From NCBI GenBank assembly GCA_017619815.1, contig JAFZRR010000044.1, positions 1-31,973 on the forward strand: a stretch of 31,973 bases of DNA, written 5' to 3'. Of this stretch, positions 22,767 to 29,588 are shown in pieces. This DNA is from Bacilli bacterium (GTDB taxonomy: Bacteria; Bacillota_I; Bacilli_A; RFN20; CAG-826). Both the position numbers and the translations under genes were made by a program. Numbering within the stretch: position 1 is the stretch's first letter; each line of letters begins with the position of its first letter. The notes under the pieces are model-generated. The model did no database searches and was not told the origin of the DNA. It saw only the letters and a program-made list of their open reading frames with translations.

Positions 22767-23261
22767 CTAATAATCAAATTCGTTGTTACCAACTTTTACT
22801 TTTGTCTTTGTCTTTTCGCCTTTAAATGGTTTTCTAATCTCTATTAGATTAAGTACTGAATATCCTTTACTCTTTAAGAAGTTGATCATTGTTTCATTAT
22901 TTGGATGAACGTAATAGAACAATGTATCGTTGCCAAGGTTATTGGAGTATTCTTCCGCTTTCTCATAAAGCATTGATCCAAATCCTTCTCTTCTATGTTC
23001 ATTGGATACATAGAGCGATTCCACCCAAACAACTTCGGACTCAACGCGTAAAACTGTATAGCCCACGATTTTATCATCTAGCTTTGCTAGGTAGATAGGA
23101 TACTTAGCGTTCAAGTAGTCATTTAACTCTTCTTTTGTAAGTTCCAGATTTGGTTCAGTTTTGTTGCCTTTAAAACCATTCAAGGTAACACGAAAATTAG
23201 CGATGAGTTTCACTACATCGTTAACGTATTTTTCTTCATAAGCAACAATTTGCTTTTTCAT
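22767..23261 (-). CDS. GNAT family N-acetyltransferase
   Basis: The 164-residue protein has a GNAT fold: VVWVESLYVSNEHRREGFGS is the beta4/acetyl-CoA loop with the RREGFG motif, then MLYEKAEEYSNNLGNDTLFY, ending MINFLKSKGYSVLNL. The target is not recognizable. The reading frame to 23459 is rejected because its first 66 residues run through the tRNA-His gene and its terminator. At the chosen ATG a GAGG lies only 2 bases upstream and TATAAT 10 bases upstream (23272-23277). The gene begins about 24 bases downstream of the tRNA terminator. Confidence 0.85.
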   Translation of the reverse strand: MKKQIVAYEEKYVNDVVKLIANFRVTLNGFKGNKTEPNLELTKEELNDYLNAKYPIYLAKLDDKIVGYTVLRVESEVVWVESLYVSNEHRREGFGSMLYEKAEEYSNNLGNDTLFYYVHPNNETMINFLKSKGYSVLNLIEIRKPFKGEKTKTKVKVGNNEFDY

Positions 23262-23284
23262 AACCTCTATTATTATAAAGAAAA

Positions 23285-23309
23285 AAATCCCTGAACTTCT
23301 CAGAGATTT
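23285..23309 (-). terminator. Terminator of tRNA-His
   Basis: On the minus strand, AAATCTCTGA, loop GAAGT, TCAGGGATTT (10 base pairs with one wobble), then a long T-run. Confidence 0.85.
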
Positions 23310-23319
23310 TGTAAACAAA

Positions 23320-23396
23320 TGGGGCGGATGATCAGACTTGAACTGACGAATGCCTGGTTCACAGCCAGGTGTGTTAACCCCTTCACCACATCCGCC
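23320..23396 (-). tRNA. tRNA-His (anticodon GTG)
   Basis: A complete cloverleaf can be drawn on the minus strand. G-1 (23396) pairs with the discriminator C73 (23323), the identity feature of histidine tRNA. The acceptor stem is GCGGATG/CATCCGC and the anticodon arm is CCTGG-CTGTGAA-CCAGG, with GTG at 23360-23362. The T-arm is GTCAG-TTCAAGT-CTGAT, and CCA is encoded. A T-run terminator follows at once, so it is transcribed alone. Confidence 0.96.
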
Positions 23397-23465
23397 ATCG
23401 CTTTTTGTAGCGATATATATATTAAATGAAAGGTATTTATTTGTAAAGAAAAAGCGCAAAATAAA

Positions 23466-23489
23466 AAACCTCCATTTTTCAGGAGGTTT
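23466..23489 (-). terminator. Terminator of the M18 aminopeptidase gene
   Basis: AAACCTCC (23466-23473) pairs with GGAGGTTT (23482-23489) around an 8-base loop; on the minus strand it leads into TTTTATTTT. Confidence 0.85.
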
Positions 23490-23506
23490 ATATATAAATA
23501 TAACGA

Positions 23507-24880
23507 TTAGGCAACAAGGAATGCTAAGTAAGCACGATAAGCTTCATAGACATCGGCTTTACTAACGATTTCCATTGGGGCGTGCATGTTAAGCACTGGG
23601 ATACCAGCATCGATAACATTCATGTTGTAGTTGCCTAAGATGTAAGCGATTGTTCCACCGCCACCTTGGTCGACTTTACCAAGTTCAGCATTTTGCCAGT
23701 TAACGTTTGCTTCATCAACGACTTTTCTAATGAATGCATAGTATTCTGGGTTAGAGTCATTAGAACCACTCTTACCACGGCTACCGGTATATTTGTTGAA
23801 AACAATACCTTCACCAAAGTAGGCAGCGTTCTTTGGATCGTTAACTTGTGGATATAATGGGTCAAAACCTGCAGAAACGTCGCTAGAAAGCATCTTACTT
23901 GCTTCCATGGCTTTTCTTGCGGAATACATTGGGTGTTTGCCATCTCTTAAATTGAATAAATCAGCGATTGTATTCTCAAAGAATAAGGATTGGGCACCGG
24001 TGGCACCAACACTACCGATTTCTTCTTTATCCACTAAGATGACACAAGATGTGTATTCAACTTTAGAAGCATCGACATCTAAGATGGCTCTTAAAGATGT
24101 ATAAGCGCAGACTCTATCATCATGACCATAACCTGCCACCATGCTTCTATCTAAACCATAGTCTCTTGCTGGACCAGCTGGAACGATTTCAATTTCCGCG
24201 GACACTAAGTCTTCTTCTTCAACATCGTATTTCTTCTTGAGAAGTTTCAAAACGTTCGCTTTAACTGGTTCTTTAGATTTGTTATCTAATGGCATGCTGC
24301 CTAAAGTAATATCTAAGTTTTCACCAGTAATTGCTTTAGCAAGTGGCAACGCCATTTGATCTGCGGATAAGTGAATTAATAAATCAGTAATACCAACGAT
24401 TGGATCTTTTGGATCTTCACCGATATTAACATCCACTGTGGAACCATCTTTTTTGCAAATAACACCGTGTAAGGCAAGTGGAATGGTTGTCCATTGGTAT
24501 TTCTTTACCCCACCATAATAATGGGTGTCACCGAGGGCAAAACCATTCTTTTCATATAATGGGTGTTCCTTTAAGTCTAATCTTGGTGAGTCGATATGAG
24601 CACCTAAGATTCTTAAACCTTCTTCTAATGGTTTTTTGCCAATGATGAAAGCGCAAACATTTTTGTTTTTGTTAACAAAATAAATTTTGTCACCCGCTTT
24701 TAAGGATTTGGCTTCACTAGCTTTGATAAATCCAGCGGCTTCGAGTTGTTTTACTGCTTCTTTAACCGCTAAACGTTCGGTTTTACTAATGGATAAAAAT
24801 TCTTTATATCCATCGTTGAACTTCATGACGTTTTTGAGTTCTTTTTGGTCGTATTTCAACCAAGCATTTTCACGATACAT
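23507..24880 (-). CDS. M18 family aspartyl aminopeptidase
   Basis: This 457-residue two-zinc aminopeptidase removes N-terminal acidic residues. Family motifs are in order: GAHIDSPRLDLK (around residue 94, first metal His and Asp), GYGHDDRVCAYT (around 250), VDKEEIGSVGATG (catalytic Glu-Glu, around 285), SAGFDPLYP, and NMHAPMEI near the C-terminus for the last ligand. The chain length is normal. The start has an AGGAGGAAAG ribosome site. It lies 39 bases after the serine dehydratase gene on the same strand, so co-transcription is possible. Both fit use of peptides and amino acids as carbon sources. Confidence 0.94.
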   Translation of the reverse strand: MYRENAWLKYDQKELKNVMKFNDGYKEFLSISKTERLAVKEAVKQLEAAGFIKASEAKSLKAGDKIYFVNKNKNVCAFIIGKKPLEEGLRILGAHIDSPRLDLKEHPLYEKNGFALGDTHYYGGVKKYQWTTIPLALHGVICKKDGSTVDVNIGEDPKDPIVGITDLLIHLSADQMALPLAKAITGENLDITLGSMPLDNKSKEPVKANVLKLLKKKYDVEEEDLVSAEIEIVPAGPARDYGLDRSMVAGYGHDDRVCAYTSLRAILDVDASKVEYTSCVILVDKEEIGSVGATGAQSLFFENTIADLFNLRDGKHPMYSARKAMEASKMLSSDVSAGFDPLYPQVNDPKNAAYFGEGIVFNKYTGSRGKSGSNDSNPEYYAFIRKVVDEANVNWQNAELGKVDQGGGGTIAYILGNYNMNVIDAGIPVLNMHAPMEIVSKADVYEAYRAYLAFLVA

Positions 24881-24919
24881 AATCTTTCCTCCTATAAACT
24901 TTTATATATTATAAAATTG

Positions 24920-26116
24920 CTATCTTTTGACAAATCTCGCTAATCCTTCAGCAGAAGTTTCACGATATCCACTTTGTAAGTCTTTACCAGTTTGATACAT
25001 CGTCTTTAAGATGTCATCATAACTGACCTTTGCGGAGTCAGCGGCAATGAGCTTTGCAAGTGTAGCGGCATTAACCGCTTTAAGAGCAAACATGGCACAT
25101 CTTTCAATACATGGGATTTGGACATATCCACATACTGGGTCACATGTCAGTCCGAGTGAGTGTTCAAGAGCGATTTCCGCACTTTGTGCGACATCGTTAT
25201 TCGAGAAGTCTTGAGCGACACCTACCATTGCTGCGCTCATACTACAGGCAACACCGATTTCAGCTTGGCATCCGCATTCCGCACCAGAGACTGATGCGTT
25301 TGTTTTTGCGATGATACCAAATAAGCCTGCGACTAATAAGCCATTAATAATCTTTTCATGAGGCATGAGTTTCATTTCACAATATGTGATAGCGCCAGGA
25401 ATGACACCGGCGGATCCACATGTTGGAGCAATAACTACCACACCACCTGCGGCATTTTCTTCCGCAACTGCGAATGATGATATAGCCATATTCATATGAA
25501 TATTCTTGTGACCATCTTTGATCCCTTGTGCGGCAAGGAACATATCATGGGCTTTTCTTTTCACATGTAAACTACCTGGTAATTCACCTGTTGCTTCAAT
25601 ACCTCTTTGGCGGCATTCTTCAATCGCTTTATAAACGTTCTCAATATAATCTCTAATTTCTGGACCTTCGAATCTTTCGACGTATTGAGCTAAAGTGAGT
25701 TTTTCGTTTTCACAATACTTAAGTATTTCTTTTAGGTGTTTGTGAGGATATACGGATTCGCCGCTTGCGAATGGACTATCTTTGGTAAGGATCGTTCCCC
25801 CACCGACGGAAATAACATTTTCACGATATGTTTTCTTATCATCTGTTTCGACGACAAATCTCATCGTATTTGGATGTTTTGTTTTTGCGATTGTATTGAA
25901 CTGAATGACATGAGGAACATTCTTTAGTTTGAGATTGATAATGTAATCAGTTAAGTGACCTTTACCTGTTAAAGCTAAAGATCCATAAAGGGTGACATTG
26001 ATGAATGCAGCGTTTGGATATTTTTTTAAAATATATTCGCAGGCAAAAGCAGGGCCCATCGTGTGTGATGAGCTTGGGCCATGACCGATAACGAATATTT
26101 CTTTAATAGAACGCAT
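24920..26116 (-). CDS. sdaA: L-serine ammonia-lyase, iron-sulfur-dependent, single chain
   Basis: This 398-residue [4Fe-4S] enzyme converts L-serine to pyruvate and ammonia. The N-terminal beta domain begins MRSIKEIFVIGHGPSSSHTM, where GPSSSHT is the family signature. The catalytic alpha domain follows, with Cys in APTCGSAGV, SGAECGCQAEIG and CDPVCGYVQIPCIERC for cluster binding. Alpha and beta parts are fused, as in single-chain SdaA, rather than split into sdaAA/sdaAB as in Bacillus. The beta and alpha junction lies near residue 165. The start has an AGAGG site. The oxygen-labile cluster suits an anaerobic or microaerobic lifestyle. Confidence 0.94.
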   Translation of the reverse strand: MRSIKEIFVIGHGPSSSHTMGPAFACEYILKKYPNAAFINVTLYGSLALTGKGHLTDYIINLKLKNVPHVIQFNTIAKTKHPNTMRFVVETDDKKTYRENVISVGGGTILTKDSPFASGESVYPHKHLKEILKYCENEKLTLAQYVERFEGPEIRDYIENVYKAIEECRQRGIEATGELPGSLHVKRKAHDMFLAAQGIKDGHKNIHMNMAISSFAVAEENAAGGVVVIAPTCGSAGVIPGAITYCEMKLMPHEKIINGLLVAGLFGIIAKTNASVSGAECGCQAEIGVACSMSAAMVGVAQDFSNNDVAQSAEIALEHSLGLTCDPVCGYVQIPCIERCAMFALKAVNAATLAKLIAADSAKVSYDDILKTMYQTGKDLQSGYRETSAEGLARFVKR

Positions 26117-26184
26117 CTTTAACCTCTTTGTCTCAATTATACTCTTAACCTATAAATAGTTAACTAAAATGCTTAAAAAGCAAT

Positions 26185-26733
26185 TTATCCAATCAATTTA
26201 ATAGCGGTCTCAAACACTTCTTCTGGTGTCTTTGTGGAAGTATCGATAATGTGTGGAATGAAGACAGTGTCCTGACTTCTTAACATTTCGATGTATTCTC
26301 TAAAACGGTCGATACTTTCATCAAGATTTAACGAAGTATGAGCTCTATGTCTATTGGGTAATCTTTCTAAGAATCTCTTATAGAGAGTTTCGATATCTCC
26401 TCTTAAAACAATGAGGATGACATCATATGCAAATTGGGTAGCCATTTCCTGGATTTGTCTTAATTCGTTCTCGCGGAAATTAGCTTCTAAAATGATGTTT
26501 TGTTGCATACTAGCAAAGCTAAAGAAAGACTGAATCATAAAGTCCACTGCCATGACGGATAAATTACGGTTTTGTTCACGAGTAATAAAACCATACATAT
26601 CGCAATATTGTTCTTTGATGACATCTTTCTTAAAAGCAGGAACATTTAAATACTTTGAAAGAGCGTCCGCTAAAGTGGACTTTCCGCTTGCTAAATCACC
26701 AGTGATAATAATGAGTTTTCTTTGAGAAATCAT
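26185..26733 (-). CDS. P-loop kinase (AAA/zeta-toxin-like fold)
   Basis: The 182-residue protein has Walker A GDLASGKST (residues 12-20) near the start. LIIITGD and IILEANF supply the strands of a nucleotide-kinase core, and the arginine-rich LPNRHRAHTS region suggests a lid. It resembles small-molecule kinases such as shikimate/gluconate kinase-like or chloramphenicol phosphotransferase-like enzymes; the substrate is unknown. It overlaps the end of the PlsC gene by four bases (ATGA type), so the two are translated together. A metabolic rather than toxin role is more likely, as no antitoxin is next to it. Confidence 0.8.
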   Translation of the reverse strand: MISQRKLIIITGDLASGKSTLADALSKYLNVPAFKKDVIKEQYCDMYGFITREQNRNLSVMAVDFMIQSFFSFASMQQNIILEANFRENELRQIQEMATQFAYDVILIVLRGDIETLYKRFLERLPNRHRAHTSLNLDESIDRFREYIEMLRSQDTVFIPHIIDTSTKTPEEVFETAIKLIG

Positions 26734-27539
26734 AATTGACCTAAATATTTCTTATATTTCGTTTCACAAAGTTCGGCTAATTCACCTGCGGTCATATTCT
26801 CATAAACGTCAGGTTGAATCTTATCGAAAACTTCAACTTTGATCTTTAAGAATTTCTTTCTCTTCTTTTTCATCGCTTCTTGCATATTGGAAAAGCCAAT
26901 TAAAACGATTGGGCATTTGCTTTTTAGAGCGATGTTAAATCCACCATGTTTAAATGGTTTAATTTCACCGGTGAAATTTCTTGTGCCTTCAGGAGCGATA
27001 ACCACAGACGTTTCTTGCTCTGTGATGTATTTCACAGCTTGTTCGATCATCATATCGTTATCTTCTTTTTCATTGCTGACGTATAAAGTTCCAACGGATG
27101 ATGCTAAAGAACCGATAACGTTGATCTTAAGTAAGGCTTTCTTACCCACCATTGCGTATCTACCACGCATCTTCTTATAAATGACCCAAGGATCATAGTC
27201 AGAGATGTGGTTAAACAAAATTAAAGATGGTTTCTCTGGAACGCCTTTAAAGCCTTTGGCTTTGACAAACATACCTTGAAGCAAAACGAGGAATGCCGCC
27301 AAAGAACGGACATGAGAAAGATTAAATAAGTTAACTTTACCTACGAATTGTTTGCCTTTGTATTTATGAATGTGAATCAAATACCAAGCCCAATAAACAT
27401 TGAGATAAATGATAAAGTATGTAATACACACCAAAATTAAAAAGAATGAATACCAAGGAGATATCTTATTGAAAGAGAACCACCAATAGGATGGAATTGT
27501 TAATAATGCTGATATAATCGCACCAATGAGGATATACAT
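26730..27539 (-). CDS. plsC: PlsC-like acyltransferase with N-terminal membrane anchor
   Basis: The 269-residue protein starts with two hydrophobic helices (residues 1-25 and 30-57, rich in Trp and Tyr). The acyltransferase core follows, with FNHISDYD (NHxxxxD, about residues 110-116) and VIAPEGTRNFTG, the classical EGTR motif. VLIGFSN matches the later family block. Its motifs are the closest to canonical PlsC of the three acyltransferases here, so it may be the phosphatidic-acid-forming enzyme of this organism (inference). It is co-transcribed with the kinase at 26185. The 61-base gap upstream holds the DegV terminator. Confidence 0.9.
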   Translation of the reverse strand: MYILIGAIISALLTIPSYWWFSFNKISPWYSFFLILVCITYFIIYLNVYWAWYLIHIHKYKGKQFVGKVNLFNLSHVRSLAAFLVLLQGMFVKAKGFKGVPEKPSLILFNHISDYDPWVIYKKMRGRYAMVGKKALLKINVIGSLASSVGTLYVSNEKEDNDMMIEQAVKYITEQETSVVIAPEGTRNFTGEIKPFKHGGFNIALKSKCPIVLIGFSNMQEAMKKKRKKFLKIKVEVFDKIQPDVYENMTAGELAELCETKYKKYLGQL

Positions 27540-27574
27540 AAGAGAATATTAGCACATTAAAGACAATAAAAAAA

Positions 27575-27592
27575 GAACGGTATAATCCGTTC
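27575..27592 (-). terminator. Terminator of the second DegV gene
   Basis: GAACGG (27575-27580) pairs with CCGTTC (27587-27592) around a 6-base loop; followed on the minus strand by a T-run of about eight. Confidence 0.8.
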
Positions 27593-27600
27593 AATTTCTA

Positions 27601-28470
27601 TTATCGATGAATGCCGTGGAAGCAAACACCGATACAATCAGGGCCGCAGTGGCCACCGATAGTTGGGTTCACTTCAATGATTTCAATCTTTAATTTGCCT
27701 TCGAATTGTTTTTGGAGCATTTCTTCCATTTCGTGAGCGAGTCCTAAGGCATCTGTATGACCAATGATAACTCTATGGTCTTCGATGTTATCTTGGAGTT
27801 TCACGACATAGTCGAGAATCTTCTTTAAGGCTAATTGACGACCGCGTCCTTTATCGATACTGACCATCTTACCTTCGCTACTAACGTGGATGATTGGTTT
27901 AATACCAACTAAACCACCCATAAAGGCTTTAAATCCACTGACACGTCCACTCTTAGCGAAGAATTTGAGATTGTCTGCGTAGAAATAAATTGGGAATTTT
28001 TCCACTTCTTCTTCGGCCCATTTTTGGATTTCGTCAATAGATTTACCGGCTTTATACATTTCACACACTTCGATGGTGACAGCATATGATCCGGCGGTAA
28101 TGGATTTGGTATCAACAGTGAAGAGTTGTCTTTCTGGATATTTTTCTTTCAATTCTTCAAGCGCTAATCTCATGGAATTGAACGTGCCAGACATTGCGCT
28201 GGAGAAGTGACAATAAAGAATATCATTGCCTTTGGCAAATTCTGGTTCAAAGTATTCAATATAAGCTTGAGGTGGTAAAGCTGCGGTACTTGGTAAATTA
28301 CCTTTTCTTAATGTGTCATAGAATTCTTTACCATCAAATTTATCAAAATCGATATAAGGTCTAATTTCTTTGTTATTTAAAGTGTATGGCATGATGATGA
28401 GTTTTGCGCCGTATTGTCTACATAACTCTGGAGTCATGTCGGAATCTGTATCAACAAATAATGTATACAT
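27601..28470 (-). CDS. DegV family fatty-acid-binding protein (FakB-like), copy 2
   Basis: The 289-residue protein is homologous to the copy at 16271. Blocks are VDTDSDMTPELC, LPSTAALPPQAYIEYF, HFSSAMSGTFNSMR, KSGRVSGFKAFM and GGHCGPDCIG near the end. The last retains the His that the first copy lost (HCGP against HTGP). Fatty-acid carriage for FakA-type phosphorylation is the likely role. The gene has its own promoter with an inverted repeat in the spacer, and its own terminator. Having two copies with different ligand loops may reflect binding of different fatty acids, as reported for FakB1 and FakB2. Confidence 0.9.
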   Translation of the reverse strand: MYTLFVDTDSDMTPELCRQYGAKLIIMPYTLNNKEIRPYIDFDKFDGKEFYDTLRKGNLPSTAALPPQAYIEYFEPEFAKGNDILYCHFSSAMSGTFNSMRLALEELKEKYPERQLFTVDTKSITAGSYAVTIEVCEMYKAGKSIDEIQKWAEEEVEKFPIYFYADNLKFFAKSGRVSGFKAFMGGLVGIKPIIHVSSEGKMVSIDKGRGRQLALKKILDYVVKLQDNIEDHRVIIGHTDALGLAHEMEEMLQKQFEGKLKIEIIEVNPTIGGHCGPDCIGVCFHGIHR

Positions 28471-28499
28471 AATTATCTCCTAAAAAGTATCTTAATTTC

Positions 28500-28528
28500 A
28501 TTAAAACTTATTACCGTTTAATAAGCAA
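28500..28528 (-). promoter_or_regulatory. Promoter of degV copy 2 with inverted repeat
   Basis: On the minus strand, TTGCTT (28523-28528), 17-base spacer, TTTAAT (28500-28505). A perfect inverted repeat CTTATTA-N5-TAATAAG (28507-28525) occupies the spacer and part of the -35, as a repressor site would. Regulation by lipid status is a guess. Confidence 0.55.
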
Positions 28529-28580
28529 TCTTATAACCTGTTACAGTTGTAAAGATATGTCACTTTATATAAATATAAAA

Positions 28581-28604
28581 ACGAACGATGTTTCCACCGT
28601 CCGT
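28581..28604 (-). terminator. Terminator of the PAP2 phosphatase gene
   Basis: On the minus strand, ACGGACGGTG, loop GAAA, CATCGTTCGT (10 pairs with wobbles), followed by TTTTTATA. Confidence 0.8.
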
Positions 28605-28611
28605 ATTTAAG

Positions 28612-29541
28612 TTATTCTTGTGTAGGTTCTGACTGAACTTCTTCTTTCTTTTCTTCAGGAAGTAATTTACGAACCACTACTTCATTTGCGATATAGAAGA
28701 AGATCACTGCGAGTAATGAACCCATACATGTATCAGTTAAATAATGAGCACCGACAAGCATTCTAGAGAACATGACCACTAAACCCCAACCAAAGGCAAT
28801 ATAGAAGAACAAGACTTGGTATTTCATCCAGTTCTTATTCATGAGTGGGATTGTTGTGGCTAAGATAAGTCCACACATAACCGCACAGCTATGACCACTT
28901 GGGAAGGATTTAAATTCTTCTTTAGTTAATAAACCTGGATTTGCGGAGATGTAATCTTTGTATTCTTTGCAGGCTTGCCACCAGTTATGGAATGGGGCGT
29001 ATCCTTCAAATACCGCGATACGGTATCTTGGACGATGCATAATAGATTTTAAAACTGTGGTTCCGGGAACTAACGCCATAAACATAGCAAATGCTAAGAC
29101 TAAGATAATGATCCACATCTTTGGATTTTCATTTTTCTTACCAAGCCAATAACCAAAGTACAAGCAAGGAAGCATAACAACACCCATGATGATACATCCT
29201 AACCATGGATGGAATTTCTCATTATAGAAACCATTAATGGAGAAGACGTCTTTTCCTAAGAAATAAGTACTTAATCCATAAAACGCTAAAATGATTGCGT
29301 AGAATAAAATTCTAACCGCAATATGGGACTTCTTGTTCTTAAACGTTAAAGCGAATAATGCACCACCGAAAACTGATAATGTGGCATAGCCAGGAATCAT
29401 ACCAAATGATGATGCTATTAGGCCAAATAAGTTATAACGGTCGAAAAGTGCTGCATTAATTTGCAAATCGAAAAAGGAACCGAGGAGTAAGCCAATTAAC
29501 AAAAGTCCTCCGACGATCCAAATGTGCCATCTTTGTTTCAT
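28612..29541 (-). CDS. PAP2 family membrane phosphatase
   Basis: This 309-residue membrane protein has about seven hydrophobic helices and the phosphatase signature in three parts: KSIMHRPRYR (KX6RP-like, with the second RP altered to RY), FPSGHSC (about residue 214) and SRMLVGAHYLTD (about 250-261). It could dephosphorylate phosphatidic acid or undecaprenyl pyrophosphate. The C-terminus is acidic and cytosolic. A long second loop (NPGLLTKEEFKS) lies before PSGH. The start at 29541 has GAGGT about 8 bases upstream. It may complete phosphatidate turnover with the PlsC proteins. Confidence 0.9.
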   Translation of the reverse strand: MKQRWHIWIVGGLLLIGLLLGSFFDLQINAALFDRYNLFGLIASSFGMIPGYATLSVFGGALFALTFKNKKSHIAVRILFYAIILAFYGLSTYFLGKDVFSINGFYNEKFHPWLGCIIMGVVMLPCLYFGYWLGKKNENPKMWIIILVLAFAMFMALVPGTTVLKSIMHRPRYRIAVFEGYAPFHNWWQACKEYKDYISANPGLLTKEEFKSFPSGHSCAVMCGLILATTIPLMNKNWMKYQVLFFYIAFGWGLVVMFSRMLVGAHYLTDTCMGSLLAVIFFYIANEVVVRKLLPEEKKEEVQSEPTQE

Positions 29542-29544
29542 AAA

Positions 29545-29576
29545 AAAATCACCTCACTAATTATATATTAATGAGG
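29545..29576 (-). terminator. Terminator after the HTH-TrpB gene
   Basis: On the minus strand, CCTCATTAAT, loop of five bases, ATTAGTGAGG (stem 29552-29576, one wobble), then a T-run (29545-29549) just before the PAP2 ATG. The PAP2 ribosome site lies inside the stem, so the hairpin could also affect PAP2 translation. Confidence 0.65.
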
Positions 29577-29588
29577 CGACTTATTAAA

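Noticed and set aside
23262..23459. A 66-residue N-terminal extension of the GNAT protein
   Set aside because: The extension reads through the complete tRNA-His gene and its terminator.
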